64,000 nt of DNA. Source: Cannabis sativa (Eukaryota > Streptophyta > Magnoliopsida > Rosales > Cannabaceae). The stretch is from the NCBI RefSeq assembly GCF_029168945.1, contig NC_083605.1, positions 35,105,280-35,169,279 of the forward strand, written 5' to 3'. A program made the translations under genes and the position numbers. The notes under the pieces are model-generated. The model did no database searches, was not told the origin of the DNA, and saw only the letters and a program-made list of their open reading frames with translations. This document shows positions 1 to 9,277 of the stretch, in pieces (position 1 is the stretch's first letter; every line of letters begins with the position of its first letter).

Positions 1-408
1 TTGATCTAAAATTAACAAATTTTTAACTTAAAAATACTTTTAAAGAATATCTGAATAACTAATTTCCTAGAAAAATCTACTTAATTATTAATTTCAAAAT
101 ATTCTAATTTAAGTTGATCCAAAATTAATTTAAAAAATTAATTTTCAACTTAAATATATTTTCTATGAAAATTTAAATAATTAAGTATCTAGGAAAATCT
201 AATACGTAAATGATATAATATTTTTGAATTATTAGTCTCATAACTTAAAAAATTATGATTATGTATAGGTTAATAAATTAAGTTATAATTCCTAACAATA
301 CCATAATGTAAAACTAAGTTATTCTTTAAAATTCTATTATATTATAATAAACTATAATTCCAAATTGATGTCTATTTAAAATTGTATAAAATATAAAAAA
401 TGAATTCT
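1..408 (-). mobile_element. Interior remnant of old family-3 Ty1-copia element
   Basis: No gene is visible. Read on the minus strand, this AT-rich stretch has the same character as the leader of the complete family-3 element (about 48300-49300): repeated AAGTTG and AATTAATTTT motifs between A/T runs. By position it fits as the continuation of 14722-15131 and 17789-19288 once the inserted elements are removed. The assignment is inferred from composition and distance from the LTR, not from a base-by-base alignment. Confidence 0.45.
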
Positions 409-661
409 TGTTATAAAATAATATAAAGTAATATAAAGTAGAAGAGAGGAAAGAAGAAGAAGATGAAGAGAGAAAGAGAAAGTGAATGAGAATTTCTGAG
501 GTGTTTATTCTAATGGGGTGAACCCCTATTTATACAAATACAAGAGTGAGATATTAAGAAACTAAGAAAAAGGGAAACTAAGGAAAAGATGAATGTTGAT
601 TACAATTCATGGTAATAAATAAAAGATTTGGACATCCACATAATTATTAATATTTATAACA
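409..661 (-). repeat. Family-1 3' LTR, copy A
   Basis: Begins TGTTATAAAATAA and ends ATTTATAACA on the + strand. It is nearly identical to 14464-14716. In element orientation it follows the purine-rich tract, so it is the 3' LTR. It contains purine-rich GAAGAAGAAGATGAAGAGAG-like sequence and, read on the minus strand, a TATAAATAG promoter-like motif. Confidence 0.93.
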
Positions 662-672
662 CTCCCCCTTGG
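662..672 (-). other. Polypurine tract of family-1 copy A
   Basis: The minus strand reads CCAAGGGGGAG immediately before the TG of the 3' LTR, the usual plus-strand primer layout of Ty1-copia elements. Confidence 0.8.
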
Positions 673-689
673 ATGTCCATAATATAACT

Positions 690-1050
690 GCCTTATTAAA
701 AATCTTGCTGAAAAATTTGGTCAAAGGAAAAAGAGTATAGTGTAAACTAACTCCCTCCCCCTCATTTAGGCATTTGTGGAGATCTTCTAATCGACGAATT
801 TCGATCTTGTCTGTCGTCTTCTCAAATGTTGATGTTGGTAATAGCTTTGTGAATAAGTTTGTAAGATTGACACTTGATTGAATATGTTGAACACCAATAT
901 GCATTTTCTTGAAGCGTATAAGAAGAATTTCGTGAAATGTGTTCTAACTCTATCTCCTTCAATGTACCTCCTTTTAGTTGAACGATGCAAGCAGTATTAT
1001 CCATAGAGAATTGCTTGGGTTGATACTTCTTTATTGAGTGCAATCCATAT
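690..1050 (-). pseudogene. Ty1-copia RNase H C-terminal remnant
   Basis: Minus-strand frames contain the hallmarks of the end of a Ty1-copia polyprotein: DNTACIVQLKGG around 940-1000, then NLTNLFTKLLPTSTFEK around 790-850, followed by a purine-rich tract and LTR. The two parts lie in different frames, so at least one frameshift separates them. No reverse transcriptase or integrase is present upstream. This is the only polyprotein sequence left in the element. It identifies the superfamily and orientation but cannot be functional. Confidence 0.8.
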
Positions 1051-1129
1051 GTTTCCCGAATATGCTATGCCAATGATCTCACTCACACACATTCTCTACT
1101 TGCTTCATAAAATGCAAGTATGTTAACAT

Positions 1130-1320
1130 GATTTATAGTTGCCTCGTTAAAAACCTTGCCAGAAAAACCCAGTGGGACAAAATCTGAGCTAGGGAAAAGA
1201 GTACAATATGTATTTCATATTCATAATTATTTGCAAGTTGCCTCGTTAAAAACCTTGCCAGGAAAACCCATTAGGACAAAACCTGAACTAAGGGAAAAAG
1301 AGTGCAACATGAATATGTCT
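1130..1320 (-). repeat. Repeated copia 3'-end motif
   Basis: Two tandem copies (about 1138-1200 and 1236-1310) of a block containing CCTCGTTAAAAACCTTGCCA, a CCCA(G/T)TGGGAC-like core and GGAAAAAGAGT. A weaker third copy lies at about 690-735. Similar blocks are familiar to me from the 3' ends of Ty1-copia elements. Function unknown. The + strand reading frame of 104 codons across it is a by-product. Confidence 0.6.
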
Positions 1321-1429
1321 CCCCCTCATGCACATATGATCCATAATTCTTTTGGTGATAATATATCTCATAAGATTATTGTTATCACTTTTAAAATATC
1401 ACCATATATAATCTTTGATCATATATTTT

Positions 1430-3231
1430 CTATAACTCTTCCAGAGTATGTATGGACTTCTAAATTATAGATGAGGGGTTCGTGGAACATTAGTCTTTAT
1501 CCAACTAATTGTATCATTCATGTGTGTACACAACTTTGTTCATACGAAAATTTAAAATTTCAAGTAGATATGAACATAACACATTAATGGTACTATAAAT
1601 TTTCATTTGTGACAATGATGGTACTCCAAGACCATATATTTATTCCATCTTGTTTTATGATCTTAATTTCCAAATCAAATGATCATATATTTATAATTCT
1701 TGATACATATGAAGTACTTCAGGACTTCAATACTAATGAACAAACTTTATACATTAATATTTCTCGAAATACAAAAGAAATAAAAGTTTGTTCTTCAATT
1801 AATCAAAAACTCTTCAAGAGTCTATCACAACGTATAATTTACGTATTTATATTGCATAGACAACCATAGGTATTTTTCAAATAATAATTTACTTACATGT
1901 CTTTATTTTATACAAAGATCTTTGTCATATAGTGCGCGCGACTTTGAATTTATATCACTTAAGACATGTATTAAATTCTTCTAGAATTTTTAGATAAGGC
2001 TTTTTTCAAATTCTCACTATATTAGGAGCTCCAAATAAATAACCTTTTGTTGCAACATTTATGTGACGCTTATAAATCCTCATAAAATATATTCCAGGCT
2101 ATAATCAAATCATGATTATATTTTCTCAATATTTAAGCCTTACTTCAATCAATCTCATGTCTATGCAAACTTTGTACAACAATTCATTATGTACAAATAC
2201 ATATATGCAAATTTCTCATTAGAAATATTTATTTGCACACCCTACAGGTCTTACTTCACTTTATGTGAGTAAATTTGCCTGGATTGCGTCATAATATTTT
2301 GGCCAAAAATCAAAATGTATGTCGATGATTCTCGACAAATCTAATACCATGATCCTTGCTATCTCATGTTAATTTATTGCATATGCAAACATTCAATATT
2401 TATTGTCGACAAAAATTTCAATAAATGATAATTTCCTCCCATATTGACATAACTTATAGAGATCTCTTTAAATTACATATTTTTCAAATATGTTTATCAT
2501 TTATAGGTACCTATATAGAATCACTTCAGGGATTCAATTTTGATCAAATGTGTTATGTCTAACTTCTCTTGGGAGTCTTTTCGAGTACCGTTTTCATCAC
2601 GGTTATCATTTTAATACTTTATAACATTAAGGTATCTCCATGAGTACCTCTAGATTTAACAACTTCAGGGCAAATCAAATGAACATTTATTAATAATTTC
2701 TACATTGTTCATTTACGCTTCAGGCGTTTTCAACTCATTCTATCTCAACTTTGAATAATATTGATTTGCAGTTGGTATATATCATTTTGAACTATATTGT
2801 TCTTATATACTTTGTGCAAGGATCATTTTTCAAAAATTATCATCGATCCCAACTGCTTCTCTCCCCCTGATCGAGAGAATTTTTAAAAATTGTGATATCT
2901 AATAATATTAATATACCTGTAGGGAATTCAGTATATCACAATGAATCAATATTTGTTTAAACTCATATATACTATATGACATTGAACTTCAGGTTCAATA
3001 AACTTCAGTTTCAAGTTCAATCCTTATGAACTTAATTCATTTCTAAGAATGAGTCATACGTGTATAATTAGAAATACATAAATTTACACATTTTGTAAAT
3101 GCATGATTATATAATCTTATCACATCGATAAGAAACTATGCAATAAAAATCTAACAATGGCTCAAGATTGTTAAGAAAATATAATTTAAATATTTTCTAT
3201 GTGGAAATATATGCACATTCTTCTTTTGAGC
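1430..3231. repeat. Inverted-repeat (hairpin) array, 3' half, copy A
   Basis: Non-coding. Short perfect inverted repeats follow one another almost without gaps. Examples: GAAGT/ACTTC (1711-1728); an 11-bp stem GAACAAACTTT (1738-1748) with 1783-1793, enclosing a hairpin at 1758-1771; ACATGTCT (1895-1902) with 1962-1969, enclosing a 14-nt palindrome at 1912-1925; TTTGTACA (2171-2178) with 2190-2197; TGCAAA (2206-2211) with 2232-2237, enclosing ATTTCT/AGAAAT; and ATTGAACTTCAGGTTCAAT (2981-2999). Several loops contain TTCAG. The array continues at 12125 after the gypsy insertion. Confidence 0.8.
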
Positions 3232-3236
3232 CTTAT

Positions 3237-3674
3237 TGTAACGTCCCCGCTTCAAGCCTCCATTGGGCCCTTACACCCACGGACTAAATGGCTCTTATAC
3301 ACGAGTACGTCACTCTGGCTGCTTCATGGACTGATGACTGACCCTACAGACCAACACGAGTGTTTTCAGCGTGCTTTGTCCTCACTCACACGCATCCTGG
3401 GAAAACTTCCCAGGAGGTCACCCATCCTTGAAATTACTCCAAGCCAAGCACGCTTAACTGTGGAGTTCTTTCGAGATGGGCTACCGAAAAACAAGATGCA
3501 CCTTGTTGATATAGGTAGTACCAATCAATCCATTTAAGCTCTCTTCAACTGTGTAGTCCCATACCTACACAGTCTCAGAATCATCCCACTTGACCTTCCC
3601 CAGGCGATGTGGGATTGCACAGCTTACCCGGTATTTCCCCTTACGGATCACGGGACTACTGACTGTCACAATCA
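3237..3674 (-). repeat. Cassandra LTR (3' LTR in element orientation)
   Basis: 438 bp, TG...CA, matching 3744-4181 at all but about one position. It abuts the CTTAT duplication that belongs to the surrounding gypsy element. Confidence 0.85.
3396..3504 (-). other. 5S rRNA-derived sequence in Cassandra LTR
   Basis: The minus strand matches plant 5S rRNA over its middle and 3' part: AGTTAAGCGTGCTTGG (box A region) at 3442-3457, GGATGGGTGACC (intermediate element/box C region) at 3416-3427, then CTCCTGGGAAG. The 5' third is diverged. This can act as an internal RNA polymerase III promoter in Cassandra LTRs; activity here is not shown. It is not a 5S gene. Confidence 0.82.
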
Positions 3675-3743
3675 CCCCCCCTTACGGGGTCCGACGTCCT
3701 CGTCGACCACACTTCCGGCTGGGTCAAGGCTCTGATACCATTT

Positions 3744-4181
3744 TGTAACGTCCCCGCTTCAAGCCTCCATTGGGCCCTTACACCCACGGACTAAATGGCT
3801 CTTATACACGAGTACGTCACTCTGGCTGCTTCATGGACTGATGACTGACCCTACAGACCAACACGAGTGTTTTCAGCGTGCTTTGTCCTCACTCACACGC
3901 ATCTTGGGAAAACTTCCCAGGAGGTCACCCATCCTTGAAATTACTCCAAGCCAAGCACGCTTAACTGTGGAGTTCTTTCGAGATGGGCTACCGAAAAACA
4001 AGATGCACCTTGTTGATATAGGTAGTACCAATCAATCCATTTAAGCTCTCTTCAACTGTGTAGTCCCATACCTACACAGTCTCAGAATCATCCCACTTGA
4101 CCTTCCCCAGGCGATGTGGGATTGCACAGCTTACCCGGTATTTCCCCTTACGGATCACGGGACTACTGACTGTCACAATCA
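3744..4181 (-). repeat. Cassandra LTR (5' LTR in element orientation)
   Basis: 438 bp, second copy of the Cassandra LTR, with the same 5S-like segment at 3903-4011. The complement of the Met-tRNA primer site lies three bases before it on the + strand. Confidence 0.85.
3903..4011 (-). other. 5S rRNA-derived sequence, second Cassandra LTR
   Basis: Same 5S-like segment as at 3396-3504, displaced by 507 bp, with one substitution in the flanking LTR sequence (CTTGGG for CCTGGG). Confidence 0.82.
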
Positions 4182-5079
4182 TGCTAACGTCTCAGGTAAA
4201 GTGGGGGACCATGGTGGGGTATGATACGGGATAAGGCCGTTGAATGTAGAGATACCCTACCCTACATTTTACTGAGTCGTGTATGAGATTGTTATGGTGG
4301 GTATGATACAGTGATGTTACTGTTGAATATAGAGATACCCTATCCTATAACAATGGTAGGGCTGCATAGGCCCAGGTTATTATATGGGCAGATTAGGCCC
4401 AGGATATTGTAAGGCCAGGCTAGGCCGGGTTATGTAAGTAATGGCTATGATATGTCAATGTTATGGTAATTACATTATTATTTATAGTATTGATATGATT
4501 ATGTTATGAATATGATACTGGAGTTATGATCTCTGTATATATGTATGGTGTGAACAATTAGTATGGACCTATATGATAAAGGTTTTCATGTGTACAGTTA
4601 TTTGGCTATAGTTATAAAATAAGGTGTATGATATTGCTAAAACTTAATAAATAAATTAATGATATGTGTGATATTATATGGTATTGTATGATAAGCATTT
4701 CCTTACTGGGCTTTTAGCTCACCCCCTTACTTTCCCCCTACAGGCAATAGACAGGGAACATTGAATGTAAGTTTGATGAGTTGGGTCAGTTCTGGTATGT
4801 ATACTGCGAGGGGCTATGGACGAGCAAACGGTCTAGAACGCCGGTGGAGCCTTGGTTTTGTTTTTTTTTTTATAGTAAAGTAATCTCAGCTCAGTGGGGT
4901 GTTACAAATTTATTTTTTTGCACTCAACTACTTATTTTGTTTTTAATATGAATGATCATTCACCTTTTTGCATATTTATTGTAAAACCCACTGTGTATTT
5001 CCAAACAGCTTTGAATCTTTTTAATTAATGCATCAAAATTAGTATTTTGTAAAATAAGGAAAAATATTGGGGCGTTACA
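4182..5079 (+). repeat. Truncated 5' LTR of gypsy-like element
   Basis: These 898 bp align end to end with 11222-12119, with two visible substitutions near 4405-4415. The first 1944 bp of the LTR (present as 9278-11221) are missing. It ends in GGGGCGTTACA directly before the PBS. Confidence 0.9.
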
Positions 5080-5081
5080 GT

Positions 5082-5094
5082 TGGTATCAGAGCC
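5082..5094 (+). other. Primer-binding site, gypsy-like element
   Basis: TGGTATCAGAGCC, complementary to the 3' end of initiator tRNA-Met, two bases after the 5' LTR. Confidence 0.88.
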
Positions 5095-7917
5095 GATCGT
5101 TCCTTAGCCCGAAGGATACTCACAGTATACATACAGAAGACTGAAAAGATCCCTCTCACTATAACGTAAGTGTTAGTTTTAATATGCTTAGTATTGCTAT
5201 TAATAGTTTTATATGTGATACATAGATTTTTGTTAAAATATGTTTCCTAGAATTAGAGCCTCATCTGTAGTGGGTGCTTAGAGAAATTAAGAGTATATTA
5301 CCTCTTATGATTGATTACACATTTTACGAAGAAGATGAATAGGTTTTATATTTCTTTATTGCCTTGTATTGAAACTAGGAAGGACAGTGTTCCTTTCTTG
5401 AAAATTTAGAATAAATTATATTAGGAATTCATAAGACTTTGTTTGATAAATAGAATATTACTAGTTAAGCTTGACAACATTAAGTTTAGATATGTTCATG
5501 GAATCTTCTCTCCCTATAATTGAACTCTTTTGTTTCTATTAAATCAATATTTCTTGTAAGAGCTCACACATGCAACTAGAAGATCAGTTAGAATCAATTT
5601 GAAAGGAACGACCAGTAGAGGTGGGGGCTAAGGATGTGTGTTCCGCTGACCCACAAATGGTTGATGTTCCAGATCGAACCCAATAGTAGTTAAGGCTAAC
5701 GATCTAATAGAGGCATTGGAAGGAATGTGAGCATGACTAAGACGATTTGTTGAAGAGTTTTCACAGGCTCAGCGCAATAGATCACCAACACTAGTAGTGG
5801 AACTTGAAGCACATAATGAAATGTACCAATAGCCAACTAAGTATCGATGCATAGAATTGCACCTGTCTACGAATGGTTAAAGATGAAGTCTCTACACCTA
5901 GTTATGAAAGGAAGCCCAACCTATAGGGAGTAGGGAATGATTTAAGATAGTGAATGCTATACTAGACTAGATAGGGTATTTTATGAAACTCACTTATTAA
6001 GAAAGATGAAAGAATAGACCTATAAGGAGCAAGTACTGTCTTGATGGATATTCTATGGATACACACCCCTAAGTTAGATGGTAAGAAGTATGAATATTGT
6101 ATATGAAGACTTTAGAGAAAAGTCTATTATACAAATTAGTCCAAAGAGGACTATGCCATCACGTAGAAAGGAGTGTAGCGTACTGAACAGAATCTAGAAT
6201 AAGAAGTTAGAAAGAAACCTGATATAATTTTTTTAAGTAATGACTTATGAAGGTATCTTGAACACCAAGAGATAAGTAGAGCATCAACAAATATTAGATT
6301 ACCGAAGGAAAATTGTAAGCTTCAAACTCAAGGTCAGCTACTTTGTGAGGAGACAATAAAGTAAAATGCGCATAGTTTCGATAAAGACAATTTCAAAGGA
6401 GGAAGAAAAAGAAGATTTAGACGCGGCTAACAATTCGGGTACAACATGAATGAGAGGCAACACAGAGGACAACTATACAGAACAATTCAAACTGGACAAC
6501 TTGGAGATCATAAATATAGCTTCGTAAAGGATAAAAAAAAATAAACAACTATAGAAAGTAGATCATAAATTTAAGACTTGAGGAAGAGGGGAAATTAATA
6601 TTCAAGGGTGACATCCCTAGATTCTAAATACCCATCGATACAACAACGGTGTAGATCATAACTCAAGGAGAAGAGGTTAGGAAAGCCTCACTCAAAGGCA
6701 AGAGACAAGTGAGACACAACTAGGACTAAACTGATACATCTAGAAGAATTTCATGGAACGACAAGGACCATACGAGTTTTTGGTGAAGTGTTGAGATTAT
6801 AAAATGATTAAGCAACATAAAAGGCACAGAGTATGCAAATGATACTACAATCCACTCATGATTTTCTTTGTGGACAATAGTATGAGTATGTTTAAGTGAA
6901 TAGAAGCAAATAAGAAAAAAAAAAAAAAACTTACAAAAGTGTTAATTTTGGTCAAGAGATGTGGCATTTCTATGCTATATAGTGTTAGAGGAAAGAATGA
7001 CATCAGATCTGCCAAAAGTTAAAGTTGTCAAGAGCTAAGAATTCAGACAAATATTTGAAACTTTCTCGGCCCAGAAGGCTAGTAATGGAGCAATATCCTA
7101 GAGGAACATACTAAGATGGAATAAGACAATAGCCATTGTTTGGAAAATAACTAAAGTTTATCTAATTGGAAGTGAGGAACTTATAAGGAAAGAGAAAAGG
7201 ATGTATATATTGATAACATGATTGCATTCAGATATGGAATGAAGATGCTTAAGTGAAGTATGGACTTATTTTTAAAGGTAGTTTAGGAAGTACGAGTCAA
7301 AGAGCCCTGGCTAAATAATTATAAAAAGTGAGTCTCTAGTAGCAAATTAGACACAAGTGGGGTGTAGGAGGTATAGTAACGATGAACAGAGTAAGGTCTG
7401 TTCGGCATGATTTGCCAATTATGTATATAGTATCCTTACCCCGACAACTTGGTTGATTGATATATTATGAGATTACATGATTAACCTATGGTTAAATAGT
7501 AAATGATAAATAAATAATTGGGCTACCTAACCTATGTTAGGGTTGAACTCGTTTTAAAGGGTTACTAATGCACTTACGATATTTTAGCATATGTAAGGTA
7601 TGATCTTACTTAACTAAAAGTAGATGGTCTGTACTCGAATGTAAGTTGGTTTTAGATTTTGGAGGTCTTAACAGTGCAATTAAGAAGTTGGGATTTATTT
7701 TGTGAACTATAGAGGTCTACAATATGTAAGACATAAATATGGTTAGAAAAATACATGGTATTATAAATATGAAAGTGATGTGATACCCAGAAGGTTAGTA
7801 TAATAGAAGAAACAATCATTGAACACAATTACACAAATCTATCAGCATTGCAGATTTAGACTTCATCAGTATAGCAATGTAACACCACCTGATGAAATAT
7901 GGAGGAAAGTAGGACAA

Positions 7918-8043
7918 ATGGCCGATACTACTGGAAGGATTCCTCTTTGGATAATAGGTACTGTAACTGGTGTTCTGGTGATCGGTTTACTTGGTATTTT
8001 CTTTTATGGTTCATATTCTGGATTAGGTTCATCTCTTAGTTAA
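7918..8043 (+). pseudogene. psbJ: Plastid psbJ fragment (NUPT)
   Basis: Forty codons from ATG (7918) to CTT (8037) encode a protein nearly identical to plastid PsbJ, the single-span low-molecular-weight photosystem II subunit. It opens [14 protein letters not shown] and ends [13 protein letters not shown], with a central hydrophobic helix. The normal stop is lost by a small change after codon 40, so the frame runs on to TAA at 8041-8043; upstream it is open back to 7819. The neighbours are not psbL or psbF as in the plastome, so this is a short nuclear copy carried inside a retrotransposon. It is not expected to be functional. Confidence 0.9.
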
Positions 8044-8089
8044 TATTTAGTTAATAAATGATAAAATGAAATTTAGATGCTTATGGGCG

Positions 8090-8317
8090 ATATCTAATGA
8101 AACTGTCGCTGGAATTGAGATCTCATTCAATGAGAAGGATACCAAATATCTGGAGTTTCTTTTTGTATATTATATGGATGATCTGATCCGCGAGGACCAT
8201 GATTGGGAATTGCTTGATCGTCTTTCTTCGAGGAAGGGACAAAACATAATCAACTTGAATTCGGCACATCTATTTGAAATCTTAGTGAAAGACTGAATTT
8301 GTTATCTCATGTTTGCC
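8090..8317 (+). pseudogene. ycf2: Plastid ycf2 fragment (NUPT)
   Basis: The encoded peptide matches an N-terminal part of plastid Ycf2. It begins [13 protein letters not shown], continues through [12 protein letters not shown] and [11 protein letters not shown], and reaches LFEILVKD. A stop codon (8294-8296) stands where Ycf2 has Trp; Ycf2-like sequence (ICYLMFA) continues in frame for about seven more codons. There are several substitutions. In plastomes ycf2 lies in or near the inverted repeat, far from psbJ, so the two pieces were joined after leaving the plastid. Only 46 bp separate them here. Confidence 0.88.
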
Positions 8318-9260
8318 TAGAAGATAAAAGTTAGTGTGGAAAACTAGATAATCTCATAATCAAGTCAACTTGGTTGAAAGGAGTAATGGAGGACCAAGCA
8401 CCATAGGAGAGATTAGCGAAGAAAATACAATAGAGTGATACAAGAAAGTGACTACAAAAGAAACCAACAGCAGTTACCTAGGAAAATGGGAAGGCGTGAC
8501 AAGTGCAATGAATACATGGATAAAGGATATCAAGAAGTGAATGTTAGACAAAAAAGTGGTCGAAATGGATCATTAAAATATTTATATATAGAAGGCTTTT
8601 TTTAAGAGCTTACATGTTTATTTCCAAGTGTCATGGAACAAGTGTCTATCGATGAGTGAGTAACATCTATGAAATTGAGAGAATGACACTGTAGCCTTAC
8701 AGAAGAAAATCAAGTAGAGAAGTAAGATTTTTATACGTAATAACATTTAACTAAAGAGTGGGAATGATTATAGAAGTTTGCATAAGGTCTTCTACCCTAC
8801 TCCTTGTGTTTATTATTTTGTATTGTATAATGTGTTCTCAAGTGACATGTAAGGATGTTCATTTAGAGAATAAATAGTTTTACTCTTAATGACATGTAAG
8901 GATGCTCATAGAAGAATAAATAGTTTCACTCTTAATGTCATGTAAGGATGGTCATAAGAGAAGAATTTTTTTTATAATATTACGAGCATGCTATTGCAAA
9001 ACTTATGTATTTAAAGCATGTATATGTAATTTATTATGATAGAGTACGCTTTGATATTTAAGTAATGTATAGAGAAATAATAATGCTTAATTAATAAGTT
9101 ATTTGTATTATATGTGTTATGGATTGATCGACAAGATATAGGTTAAATGCATATTTGTTGGCTCCATATAGTAGATAAGGAGGTAATGCGGTAAGTGGTG
9201 AAAGACATGAAGACTCAACACCCCGAGTGTTGGTAAGTTAAATTTCGAGGACGAAATTTC

Positions 9261-9277
9261 TTTTAAGGAGGGTAGAA
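9261..9277 (+). other. Polypurine tract, gypsy-like element
   Basis: TTTTAAGGAGGGTAGAA directly before the TG of the 3' LTR at 9278. Confidence 0.8.

Larger units (their letters stand above)
3237..4181 (-). mobile_element. Cassandra TRIM element
   Basis: Two 438-bp LTRs (3237-3674 and 3744-4181, about one mismatch) flank a 69-bp interior. On the minus strand each LTR runs TGATTGTGACAG...GGGGACGTTACA and includes 5S-rRNA-like sequence, the defining feature of Cassandra. The interior has a purine tract next to one LTR (3675-3681) and the complement of a Met-tRNA PBS (3728-3740) next to the other. It has no coding capacity, as expected for TRIMs. Left flank is CTTAT and right flank TGCTA, so its own target-site duplication is missing on the left. 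In the intact gypsy 3' LTR the matching site also reads TGCTA. Confidence 0.88.
5095..9260 (+). pseudogene. Decayed interior of gypsy-like element
   Basis: About 4.2 kb with no open frame of useful length apart from plastid-derived fragments at 7918-8317. Scattered sequence recalls gag (for example the Arg/Gly-rich stretch near 6395-6470), but I cannot identify protease, RT or integrase with confidence. Three imperfect ~46-bp tandem copies starting GACATGTAAGGATG lie at 8843-8965. Since the LTRs are nearly identical, the interior must have been non-coding before this insertion, so the element was mobilised by proteins from elsewhere. Confidence 0.65.

Noticed and set aside
1156..1869. Short + strand frames
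   Set aside because: They lie antisense to copia 3' motifs or within the inverted-repeat array and have no similarity I know.
3331..3340. CTGATGA as a hammerhead ribozyme core (retrozyme)
   Set aside because: No GAAA partner or matching stems at the required distances; it is ordinary Cassandra LTR sequence.
3199..3537. 112-codon frame
   Set aside because: It crosses the insertion junction and the antisense of a 5S-like Cassandra LTR; no protein similarity is apparent.
3396..4011. Tandem 5S rRNA genes
   Set aside because: The 5' third is diverged, spacing equals one Cassandra LTR plus interior, and flanking LTR, PBS and purine-tract features identify a TRIM.
7819..7917. N-terminal extension of the psbJ frame as a fusion protein
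   Set aside because: The extra 33 codons have no recognisable origin, the surrounding element is non-coding, and an open stretch of this length is expected by chance.
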